Program-made: the position numbers and the translations under genes
Assembly (NCBI RefSeq): GCF_010093595.1
Contig: NW_022985441.1
Coordinates: forward strand, 558,132 to 622,131
Direction of reading: 5' to 3'
From: Mytilinidion resinicola
Lineage: Eukaryota; Ascomycota; Dothideomycetes; Mytilinidiales; Mytilinidiaceae
Length of the DNA stretch: 64,000 bases
The notes under the pieces: model-generated
What the model saw: the letters and a program-made list of their open reading frames with translations, nothing else
Databases searched by the model: none
What the model was told of the DNA's origin: nothing
Shown: positions 54,529 through 64,000 of the stretch, in pieces
Numbering within the stretch: position 1 is the first letter of the stretch
Layout: the number at the start of each line of letters is the position of its first letter

Positions 54529-55590
54529 CTACGAGACAGTACCGTGGACCTCATGAGCATGTCGTTGCCAGTGCATCTTGTCGTCCAGGTTGACCTGGCA
54601 AAGATCGCATCTCATAATTCCTAGGTGCTTGTTCTTGAAATGTTTGCTGAGGTCGCCCGAGGTATAAAATAAGTGTATGCGCACATCTGTTGGCAGATTT
54701 TCTTTACCCAGGCAAACGAAACATATCCTCGGCCTCGTCTCTTTATACACAGACACCTTGGCTGCTTCCAGCGCTTGTGCAGATAGGTCCACATATTTGC
54801 TCTTGCCTGGTGGCGTGATGCAACCGCTCGATCGTTGGAGTCGAACAGCGTGCATTCCGCCCTCTTCAACCCCACAATATTCCGTGACGGCTTGGATGGC
54901 TCTATTGCGCCGGCGTATCTCTGCTTCCAGAGTGACTCCCGGCGGGGCCATGATAGCGTCAGCCAGCTTTTTCTGTGCCGGGAGCATAGCAAACTGAGGC
55001 TGTACGACGTCCTTAATTTCGATGCCGGCAATCTGCTGCTCAACATCACGCAAGGGTTGCTCGTATTCCCAGCGTTTCTTGATCTCCTCACGAAGGGCCC
55101 GTCGCTGGAACTGTCTTTCCTGGTTGATTTTGCCATTATGCTTTTTATACATTGGATGTTTTATGGCATTCGGGAGGGTACGTTTAAGTCTCTTTCGTTC
55201 TTGGAGCAGGTTACGGACTGCAGGATAATTATTCACTAATGCAGATTATTCTGGAGTAAGCTGTCGGGGCCGTTGAGGATCAATCGAGCAACTTATAGTA
55301 CAAGCTGCTCGCATTAATGCGTCCTGCGGCTAGAGGCCTCGCACAACAGCTTGTGTGTCTACCGTAATGCGTTGCGAGAGATAGTGCTTTACAAACGTCC
55401 GGATATCGCTGTGCGTTATTATAAGGTTTTGCATTTTAGGGCTAACAGTGCCTATGCATTGCATTAATGTTACGTCTTCCTAATAATAGGTAGGGCTAAG
55501 CTTACTATTTTCATTAAAGGCCTTCCCTCTATTACGTCTCTATGCATAGGGAGAGGTGATTTAGGCAAAGTTTGAAATTTCCCTACCCCT
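54529..55590 (-). pseudogene. DUF3435 / FluG-type protein with tyrosine-recombinase-like region and C2H2 end, several stops
   Basis: Read leftward, the frame contains SPYA, stop, RRNRGKAFNENS (near 55540), KMQNLIITHSDIRTFVKHYL (near 55430), ITVDTQAVVRGL, TAG (55330-55332), PQDALMRAAC, SIDPQRPRQLTPE, TAA (55246-55248), SALVNNYPAVRNLLQERK, EIKKRWEYEQPLRDVE and a Cys/His tail CFVCLGKEN..HLFYTSGDLSKHFKNKH..CDLC..HAHEVHG before TAG at 54529. This is the C-terminal half of fungal DUF3435/FluG-domain proteins; the RR.RG and H..HY elements correspond to a tyrosine-recombinase-type fold. Stops sit at expected Gln/Trp codons and become denser to the right, toward the repeats. The N-terminal half is missing or unrecognisable. 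Confidence 0.7.
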
Positions 55591-55869
55591 TTAACCCAGG
55601 GCAGCAACATAGAGTACCGAAGAGGCTGGTTGCAAGAAATCTCCCAGCTATTTAGGGTCTTTACGGGTTGCTAAAGTACTAGGATATTATCTAATGCCTT
55701 ATTAAGGCGTAATAGTAGCTTATTACGCCCTAGTAGAATATAGAGCCTAGTTAATTCCTTTTAGGATATAAAATTATATACTGTAAATACCTTATTATAG
55801 AAGAGCACTTTAAGGAAAAGAATATATAGACTAAAAATAAGGGATTTATTATAGATAATTTCAGGAATA

Positions 55870-56320
55870 GGGAAGTATTATAAACCCTAATATAAACCAC
55901 CTAAATACTAAGACACTTAAGGAGATAAGGAAGCAGATTAGACTAATAATATAAGAACGAACTATAGGACCTCGAGGAATAAGGGTTAGTTAAATAGGGA
56001 TCCTGGATTCCCCTATAGATTGCTAGTAGATAGAAATAATTTAGGGACAGCACCTAATAGAAGGTTACGTGCAGAATTATTACTAAATTATAGTAATCTA
56101 GGAATAAGTGCAGGATTATTACTAAATTATAGCAATTTAGGAATAAGTGCAGAATTATTACTAAATTATAGCAATTTAGGAATAAGTATAGGTTTCTTAG
56201 AACGGAGCTTTTATATATAAGAACGCTCCTTTATATAAATAGAAACCTTATATTTAACTTAAGACTTTAATACTACCTATTAGAAGTAATAACCCCGTTT
56301 TATACCTAAGATTAATCTTG
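55870..56320. repeat. Probable Ty3/gypsy LTR, degraded copy B
   Basis: Homologous to 40146-40580 over most of its length, including the TATTATAA start region and the CCCCGTTTTATACCTAAGAT end region. It contains an internal triplication absent from copy A. No internal retroelement sequence is found next to it on the left, so it may be a solo LTR. Boundaries are approximate. Confidence 0.55.
56072..56188. repeat. 39-bp tandem triplication within LTR copy B
   Basis: Units start at 56072, 56111 and 56150, each like CAGAATTATTACTAAATTAT followed by AGYAATYTAGGAATAAGTG. The period is exactly 39 bp. Confidence 0.9.
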
Positions 56321-56325
56321 CCTTA

Positions 56326-56536
56326 TGTCACGTCGTTCCTTAGCATTCTCTTGGTAGTCATCGAGGCCGCAGGTCATCACGTGCACGGACGTCACGTGAT
56401 CGCGGGCCGAGGGTTCTTCCGCCGCCCGGGGTTCTGCCGGCGCGCGCTACATAGCAGGCTCGTGGCCGGAGCCTCTCTTCTCTCCACGCAACCTCGTTAA
56501 TAGCAATACAACCCTTTTCCAGCCACGAACCTGACA
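56326..56536 (+). repeat. Putative 5' LTR of the outer retroelement
   Basis: The segment runs from TGTCACGTCG to AACCTGACA (TGTCA..TGACA inverted ends) and is GC-rich and unmutated. It lies about 200 bp upstream of a gag-like frame on the same strand. The partner LTR would lie beyond 64000, so this is inferred from the ends and position. Confidence 0.45.
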
Positions 56537-56730
56537 CTAGGTTGCGTCGTTCTTTGAAACTCAGAAACACAGAAACCTCAATTTCTTCTCGCACGGCTGT
56601 ACCGCCGTGCGCGCGCGCACCTATACAGGTGCCGCTGGCCTTGAGAATTGGCCATACAATCACTAACCTCTCCCACTAACACGTTTCCTCTTCTCATTCA
56701 CTCACTCACTCACTCATTTCCTACACTCGC

Positions 56731-57420
56731 ATGAAGCCTAGGCCTCATCACAAGCAATCAGATATGCCCGACCAGTTCGATACGCCCGGCAGTGGGCAAC
56801 TCCATAACTCCAACATTCCACAAGGTGCTAGGGGAGTTGGTCACCAGGGCGGTTACAACACACAAGATGATATCTTCGAGGACGACGATGGAGATGGAGT
56901 ACCACAGGTGCTCTTCACTCGATCATCCTCACGCGAGAAGAATTGCAACAACAAGCGGCGCAAACGCATTAGTGAAATACTCAACACCGTTATTAAAAAT
57001 GCCTACCCGGACACTTAGGAGCCCACTACTATCGCAGGCGATTCCCAGCCGGACGGCGAGAACCACATCAGCCTGGACCTCCTCCTTGATTTGCACGACA
57101 TTAACGCCCTTATTAAATAAATAGGGGCTACGCAGTTCCAGAACTCTATACAGCTCCAGGCGTGGATTAATTAGAACCCCTGCCTAGCCTTCCGCTTGTT
57201 ACACTCTCTTATAGAGAGCACTATAATCTGCATTAATAAGTATAGGGTCGCTATAAAGGAATAGAAGGCAATATCGGACCAGCTATATACTAAGTATAAT
57301 AAAATAGATAAAGAGATTACTACCTTAAAAACCAGCCTTAATTAAGCAAATATTAACCTCTAAGCTGCTAAGTTGCACACGTATAACCTCTAATAATAAT
57401 AATAGTCTAAGCCTGCTATT
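56731..57420 (+). pseudogene. gag-like ORF of the outer retroelement, left part
   Basis: An undamaged start (MKPRPHHKQSDMPDQFDTPG) runs 95 codons to TAG at 57016-57018. The frame then continues past RIP-type stops as GENHISLDLLLDLHDINALIK and a coiled-coil-like part (DKEITTLKTSLN) until the nested gypsy element cuts it at 57420. A (CACT)n run precedes the ATG (about 56696-56716). Similar layouts, acidic start then coiled coil then Asn-rich spacer, occur in fungal LTR-retroelement Gag proteins. Confidence 0.55.
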
Positions 57421-57688
57421 TGTCACGGTCTCGGGCGGCAGGATTGCCCTAGCTAGCTCGGGCAGGTAGGTAGAAGTAATAACTGAATTCACTACGTGTT
57501 CTATAATGCACGGCAGGCAGGCGGGTTGAATAACAAGACGTAGCTCAAGGAGCTACAAGGAGGCAGGGCGGCGGTCGGCAGGTATACTCCTGCCAAGGCT
57601 CGCATAGGCCCTTGCAACAAGGCCTCTCGCCGGGTCCTAACATCACGTGTTACGCTGTGCAGCAAGCTTCACCGTTCAAGCCGTGACA
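57421..57688 (-). repeat. 3' LTR of the nested gypsy element, not RIP-mutated
   Basis: 268 bp with perfect TGTCACGG and CCGTGACA ends. It keeps CAA, CAC and CAT sites that are changed in the right-hand copy. Confidence 0.9.
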
Positions 57689-57723
57689 GTACTCCCCTCC
57701 TTACGGCCGAACTCCGTTGAGGC

Positions 57724-58113
57724 CTAAGGACCGGGCTTTTCAGGGTAACGGCGATGGAACGACCGGATAGCTTCCTCGGCATGTTCCAGATAGTCAGCGG
57801 GCTCTTCTGTGACTTCGTTGTATCCGGTCCACTTCACCGTGTACTTCAGGCGGGGGCGGCCACGACCGCAACGCTCCCATCGAGAGTCGACAACTTCCTC
57901 GACTTCCCACTCCTCCAAGCCTTCAACTTCAACTGGCGGCGGTGGTTCTTGACGCTGGCCGGGCAGCGGATTATTTGCGGCAGGTCTTAGTAAACTAACG
58001 TGGAAGACGTTGTGGTTGCGCATGCTCTCCGGTAAGGTTAGGCGGTATGCGTAAGGGCTGACGACCTTTTCTACGCGGAACAGTCCAAGATTCTTCCAAT
58101 CTAGCTTCTTCTA
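57724..58113 (-). CDS. Undegraded C-terminal end of gypsy Pol with chromodomain
   Basis: Reading leftward from TAG at 58111-58113, the frame is open: [40 protein letters not shown], then a Pro/Glu linker and a chromodomain ([39 protein letters not shown]) ending at 57724. Aromatic residues of the chromodomain (Y, W, W/Y) are present. Chromodomains of this type direct integration to marked chromatin. The upstream part of the same frame is RIP-degraded, so this is a remnant and not a working gene. Confidence 0.8.
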
Positions 58114-60239
58114 GGGGCGGAGGGTCTTAATATTCTTAGCATTTAACTATACTAAGTTGTTAACTTAATAGTTACAAGCAGGGCAACAGTTACAGTTTGC
58201 ATTATCCTTATATCGGGCACAGAAGGCAGTAAGTTCAGACTTTAGATGTTCCAGAATCTCTTCTATATGCTTGGCAAAGCGCTCAGCGTCTCTAGCAGGC
58301 GGGCGGGTTGACAGTTCAACCGGCTTAAAACCTAGATATAGGTGGAAGCCGTAGTTTGCAAAGAAGGGGGAGATACGGGTGCTCTTAGAATTTACAGTAT
58401 TAATTAACAGTTTAGCTAAAGGCAGCTATTCGGCCTAGTTATCCTGCAAATAGGATATATATGCCCGTAAGTACTATTCCAGGACAGCGTTAGCTCTCTC
58501 GGTCTAGCTATCGGTTTTAGGGTGGTATACAGTTAATAGTAGGCAGTTAATCCTTAGGCGGCTAGTTAGGTGTCTCCAGAATTTAGCTATAAACTGGGGC
58601 CCTTAGTTAGATATAATAGAGGCAGGCAGGCTGTATAGTTTCTAGATATTCTTTAGGAAAAGTTTTATAATATCTTCCGCGTTGCAGGTCCCTTTACAGG
58701 CAAGGAAGTATTTTATCTTAGTTAGGCGGTCCACTATAATAAGGATTATATTATGCTTTCCGCTACGCGGCAGGTGCGTAATAAAATCTATTAATATATT
58801 ACGCCAGGCTTTTTTAGGAATAGGCAGCAGCTTTAGAATACCCTAGTAGGCTTCTTATAATAGAGTAGTTCTTTTATATATCTAGCAGTTCCTAACCTAA
58901 TAGTCTATATAAGGTAGTATTCCGGGCTAGTAGTAACTGCGGGCTATTAGGCTGTATATTTTAGATTTTCTAGAGTAGCCGGTAATAGCGTTCCTGTAGT
59001 ATATACGCAGAAGTTCTACTTTTAGTTTATTATAGTCGGGTATATATAGGCAGTTCCGATAGTATAGGTATCCACCTTTTTTCTAGTATTTAGCTAATAT
59101 AAGCTTTATATAATAGTAGTATTCTTTTTCTAAGGCTTTTAGAACTAATAGCAGGACAGGGTTTTCTTTATATACTATTTTTAGCAGGGCGGCAATTATA
59201 AAGGGTAGTTCTATATCTTCCTTAGTTTCTTATTTATCTTGCGGGGTATTATCTAGGGGAGTTAGCAATAAGCCTTCTTACCGGGTCCTTACGGGTGCTA
59301 AAGCTATTATTTTAGCTTTATTTTTAAAGGTTACTTTTTTTATAGTTTTCTTTTCTATTTTATTCTTAAAGTTTAATTTCTTTAGAATTATCTAGCTTTA
59401 GTAGCAGAAATATTTATCCTTTTCCTTAGGCAGGTTCTCTAACCTCCTAGTTAGAAAATCGGGCTTTACCCTAAGTTTTCCGGGTTAATATATAATTTTA
59501 AAGTTAAAATAGGACAGAAATTTAGACTAGCAGGCCTAGCGGTAGTTTAGTAGTTTTATTATTATAAAGTAGTTAGTAATAACTTTAATAGGTAAGGCGG
59601 CGCTTTTAAGCTCTAGTCTCTATTTTTTAAAGTATTAAATAATAGTAAGCAGTTCTTTATTATATATTTTATAGTTGTATTCTGCAACTAAGTGCTTCTT
59701 TAAAAAGAATATAATAGGGCGCAGGATTCCGTCGTCTCTATACTATAATAAAACGCCAGCTAAAATATAATTAGATATATCTATTTCTATAATAATAGGC
59801 TTATTCTAGTTAAACAGTGCTAGAATAGGTGCAGAGGTAAAGGCTTCTTTTAATTTAGTAAAAGCTTTCTAACAGGCAGTATTCTATATAAAGGCAACGC
59901 CCTTCTTTATTAGGTATACTAGCAGAGCAATAATTTTTAAGAAGTTTCTAATAAATTAGCGGTAAAAGTTTCTAAATCCTATAAAAGCTTATATATTAGT
60001 TAGGCGAGTTAGTATCTCCTAGTTTATTACAGCTTTAATCTTTTCTAGGTCTATTTACAGGCTATTAGCTCCTATAATAATACCTAGGAATATTATTTCT
60101 TTAGTAAAAAACTTATATTTTTTAATCTTTACGTAGAGTTCTACTTTTTATAGCAGTTTTAGTATAATATAGATATACTCTAGGTATTTAGTATAGAAAA
60201 TATTAAGATGCTCTTATAGAGTATTATTTATAAATTATT

Positions 60240-60610
60240 AGAATATTATAGGGGCTCTAGTAAGCCTAAACAGTATTACTAAGGTTTTAAACAGTTCTAG
60301 TCGGGTTTAGAATATAGTAAGCTATTCTTAACCCTTTTTTATATATAGGTTATTAAAGGCAGATATAATATTAATTTTTATAAAGTACTTTATCCTCTTT
60401 AGGTTGCTTAAGGTTTCCTTTATTAATAGTAGCAGGTAGCGGTCCTTAACTATTATAGTATTTAGCGCTTAGTAGTTAACGTAGAAGCAGAGGCCTTTTC
60501 TAGGCTTTTTTATAAATAACACAGGTAACGCGGCAGGCAAAGAGCTAGGGCGGATAAATCCTTTCTTTAGATTATCTGCTACCTATTCTTTTAGAGCTAT
60601 TAGCTTATTA
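60240..60610 (-). pseudogene. Gypsy reverse-transcriptase core, RIP-degraded
   Basis: The minus strand reads [40 protein letters not shown] and [20 protein letters not shown], matching the LFV.KKDG, VDYR.LN and LDL..A.. motifs of Ty3/gypsy reverse transcriptase with substitutions expected from C-to-T and G-to-A changes, plus stops. Confidence 0.8.
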
Positions 60611-62855
60611 TAGAATATTAGGTATAAGGGTCTAAAAAAGGGCGTTTTTCCTTTTTCTAACTTAATTTTATAGTTATACGGGCGGTATAGTAGCAGGCAG
60701 TTAGTATTTTTAGGCGAAAAAATATTAGTAAACTTTTATAGTTTTTTAGGCAGGCAGTTTAGGTTAAAGCCCTTTTTTTTAGATAGGATATAGTTAATAT
60801 TATCTAGTAATATAGAGAAGAGTTTATATTCTCTTTATAGGTAGGCGCTATATACGCATAAGGAAACAGGTGCTATATTTTTCCTTTCTAGGTTTTTTAG
60901 TGCAGGCGGCAGGTACTCCAGGCAGTTCTTTTTTAGAATATTAGCAATTCCTTATATATATATTGCTCTTTGCGGTATATTATAGTATTTATAACAGTAC
61001 TAGCTTATAAACTATAGCGTATTGCGGGACTAGTCTAGTACAGGATTATACAGGCGTAGCTATAGGATTTCTAGAATAATTAGGTAATAACTTAGTTTAG
61101 TTACCCCTATTTAAACAGTCTCTAAATATTTATTTATCCGTAATTAAACCTAAATAGTATAGGTTACTTTACCTGCTTTAGAATTACCTCTATCGGCCAG
61201 TTTTAGGTAAAAAGGGTACTTAAGCGGAATTATTAGGATATAGTAATACTTTACCTAGTTTTTATTAACTAGCACTTTCCCTTTATAGCTACTATTAATT
61301 ATACTATACGCTAGAATACTCTAGCCCTAGTATTCTAAATATATAGGTATAATTAACAGGTTAGCTTTTATAACCTATTTCTCTTTAATAGTTATCCTTT
61401 AAATAGCAGCAGCGGATACTTATATAGTGCGCGGTATATAAGCCTAGCTATAACCTATATTAGGCTTAATCCTTTTATTAAAGCAGAAAATAGGGGAAAA
61501 GCAGGTTTTAGCAGTATCCGGGTTCTATATTTAGTAGAAGGCGGTAAAGGGCTCCGGAAGAATATATTTTTATAAACAGGGCGGGAGCGGATAAAGTGTT
61601 TATTAGGCTAAGGGTAGTTATAGATAAAGTATTTCTTAGATCTATAATAGTAATATTTCTTTCTTTTATATTAAGTTAAGCAACCTCTTAAAAAATCTAT
61701 TAGGTTTCCGGAGACTTCTATAATTTTTATAGCGCTGGATACTTTTAGTAATAACTAGGGTATAGCAGTTTATATTCCTATAGGAACAGGTGTTTCCTAA
61801 TAGGTTTAATTTATATTAGTATATATTTTTAGGGTTGCAGTAGTAAACACTTTATATTATTTGCGGCGGTTATTTAGGTTTTAAAGGAACTTTGTAAATA
61901 TATAGTACTCCCTGCTAGAGGGTTTATAGTAGAGTAGTATTTCCTTTAGTTTACGGTTAACAGCTTTTTCTAAAAGGGTTAGTAGAGCTTTTTTAAAAAG
62001 CTCTTTTTCTAAAGCTAGGCGTTAGAATTTAGTAAGAAAAATACTAAATTCTTTATTATTCTAGCGGAGGCGGAATAGTTTAGTGCGGGAGTTGCGGACT
62101 TAGTTAGGGTTTCTATATACTTATTCTAAAAGTCCTAGAATAGCTTTAAAATTAGGTAGTTAATAGTTTTCTTTTATAATATACAGCAGAACTTAGGCGT
62201 ATAGGTTTCTACTTAGATAACTATTTATATAGGATATTCGGCTTTAGGGGTTAGGAAAGTAGTCTCGGTTAATAGTTATTTTTTTATAGATTTAAAAAAG
62301 GAAGCAGCAGAGGTTTTTTCGGTTACCTGTAAACTTATTAGGGTTAGGTTGTTTCTTAGAAAGCCGGGCAGAGGTAGTAGATATATTAGAAGTAGACGGA
62401 GGCGTTTATACTATATTAGCTATATTTCCTTTAGTTAGTACTTATAGTATTAGGGTTTACAGGGCGGTGCGGACGGTAGGTATAGCTATATTAATTGCTT
62501 TCTATCTTTTAGCAAGGGCTAAAGCTAGTTTATCCGTAAGCTTTTTTATCTTTTTCTTCTGGTATTTACGGACAGCTTATAATTATACCTTTAGTTAGTT
62601 GTTCTATTATTTATATTCCTTAATTTCCAATTCCAGGGCTTATATACGGAGTGCGGCTTAGTAGTTTTTAGTAAGGCTTTCCTAGGCGGTATTAATATAT
62701 TCGTATATTTAGCGGCAGTACTTATACTATTTATATACGTGGTTAGTAATATAGGCGGCGAACGCGGATTCGCTATCCGGCAGAACTAGGGGAAAAAGGT
62801 AGGATATTAGGTCGGCGGTGCAGGTAGATAGCTAGGTAGGTAAGGAGCTATATAA

Positions 62856-63123
62856 TATCACGGTTTCGGGCGGCAGGATTGCCCTAGCTAGCTCGGGCAG
62901 GTAGGTAAAAGTAATAACTAAATTTACTACGTGTTCTATAATACACGGCAGGCAGGCGGGTTAAATAATAAAACGTAGCTTAAGAAGCTATAAGGAGGCA
63001 GGGCGGCGGTCGGCAGGTATACTCCTGCTAAGGCTCGCATAGGCCCTTATAATAAGGCCTCTCGCCGGGTCCTAATATTACGTATTACGCTGTGCAGTAA
63101 GCTTTACTGTTTAAGCCGTAATA
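62856..63123 (-). repeat. 5' LTR of the nested gypsy element, RIP-mutated
   Basis: 268 bp, aligned without gaps to 57421-57688. By hand I count about 25 differences and all are C-to-T or G-to-A in this copy, including its ends (TATCACGG, CCGTAATA). Confidence 0.9.
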
Positions 63124-63128
63124 CTATT

Positions 63129-64000
63129 AAGACTTCTAAAAAACCTATTTATTTTAATAAAAATAGACAGCGCAATAATAATATTAACTATTAGCGGATA
63201 AATAGCAGGGCCGGAGGATAGTCCCCTAGCAGGCCTAATAACTATAATTATAGTAATAATAGCTATACTAAACTAGAATATACTCCACCTAAGGCTACTA
63301 TATATATTAGCGGCAACTAGGTTTATTACTCCCCCTTTCTATATAGTAAGTATTATAATAACTAATATTATAATAACAGTAGCTCCTATAATAGCCGCAC
63401 CTTGCTATATACTTAACCTCTATTATTAACTTCTTAATAGCCTAGCTACCGCTGGCTAGACCTAGCTATATTTAATAGAATAGATATTAACAGCTATTCT
63501 ATTTAGCGTAGTAAGGTTCTTGCTAAAATTTGCTATATATACCCTAATAAAACGGATAACTTTAAGCTTAATTATATTAAAAGCATTCTAGCTAGTAAAC
63601 TATTTAAGCGGATATAGGCACAGCGCCGCTAATATATTATCTATAATAAGACTAAGGCTCTACGCTTTTTAGATAAGGGCTATAGTAAGTATAATATTAA
63701 GGCTAAGGCCTTTATATAGCTTAAAACTCTCTGTATAGGCACTAACTTATTTACTATCTTCTATAACTGCTTTCTTAATATTATTAGCAACCTTAACTAT
63801 AAGTAAGCAGAGCTTATCTACTAGTTCTATAAGTAACTTATACTATACTTATAATTTAAACTAGTTAATAGTATTATATATTACTATTTTAATAATTTTA
63901 TATAATATATCTATACCTTAGATATATAAAACGCCGCTTTCTAATAATCTAAGCAATATAATACCTTTATATTCCAGCCCTATTAAACTACTGTATTATT
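63129..64000 (+). pseudogene. gag-like ORF of the outer retroelement, right part, runs off the window
   Basis: After the CTATT duplication the frame of 56731-57420 resumes: an Asn-rich part with K(T/P)SKKPIYFNKNRQRNNN and then, near 63540-63900, SILASKLFKRI, ALRFLDKGYSKYNIKAKAF, LFTIFYNCFLNIISNLNYK, a helical capsid-like domain of the retrotransposon Gag type. TAG/TAA stops throughout show RIP. Pol and the 3' LTR lie outside the window. Confidence 0.55.

Larger units (their letters stand above)
57421..63123 (-). mobile_element. Complete chromodomain Ty3/gypsy retrotransposon with 5-bp target duplication
   Basis: Two 268-bp LTRs (57421-57688 and 62856-63123) bound the element, with TGTCACGG..CCGTGACA ends in the intact copy. 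CTATT is duplicated on both sides (57416-57420 and 63124-63128). The coding strand is minus: gag on the right, a reverse transcriptase at about 60240-60610, integrase farther left, and an intact chromodomain at 57724-58023. Total length is 5703 bp. From about 58111 rightward the element is densely RIP-mutated; the leftmost 690 bp are not. It interrupts the gag of the outer element. Confidence 0.88.

Overview
The window looks like chromosomal DNA of a filamentous ascomycete (Pezizomycotina, probably a Dothideomycete-type fungus; the class is my inference). The reasons are short introns of about 40-90 bp with GT..AG ends, HET-domain genes, a rhodopsin-like membrane protein, DUF6594 and DUF3435/FluG-type proteins, pogo/Fot1, Tad-like LINE, MULE and chromodomain Ty3/gypsy transposons, and a strong C-to-T / G-to-A mutation pattern in the repeats that matches repeat-induced point mutation (RIP). 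There are two assembly gaps (27697-27706 and 39243-39807).

Layout. 1-24.2 kb is an ordinary compartment of balanced base composition. It holds the end of a rhodopsin-like membrane gene, an F-box/ankyrin gene, an inverted pair of secreted GPI-type two-domain proteins (one broken), an ArsB/NhaD-like ion transporter with four exons, a seven-helix membrane protein with four exons, a long gene-poor stretch with three kinds of tandem repeat (27, 81 and 158 bp), an RRM-like protein and a small basic protein. 23.2-25.9 kb is a transition zone with a truncated HET gene and a DUF6594 gene interrupted by one TAA.

25.9-48.2 kb is an AT-rich transposon nest. It contains four pogo-type elements of different TIR families, a MULE with one of them inside it, a broken Ty3/gypsy pol with another inside it, LTR fragments, a Tad-like LINE, a solo LTR and two fold-back elements. 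48.3-55.6 kb is a gene island inside the nest: an intact 831-residue HET protein, followed by a CYTH phosphatase-like gene, a C2H2 zinc-finger gene and a DUF3435/FluG gene. The last three look intact except for isolated stop codons at positions where glutamine (or tryptophan) is expected. 55.6-64 kb is a second AT-rich nest, with an LTR retroelement whose gag is split by a complete chromodomain Ty3/gypsy element that has a 5-bp target duplication.

Main points. The strongest signals are (a) single RIP-type nonsense changes in four single-copy genes bordering the repeats, (b) a fixed 17-bp doublet architecture shared by the TIRs of four pogo families whose motif sequences differ, (c) 22-bp TCGTAC iterons shared by a MULE and a fold-back element, and (d) an LTR pair in which one copy is pristine and the other carries about 25 differences, all C-to-T or G-to-A. 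I recognised no tRNA, rRNA, CRISPR array or telomeric repeat.
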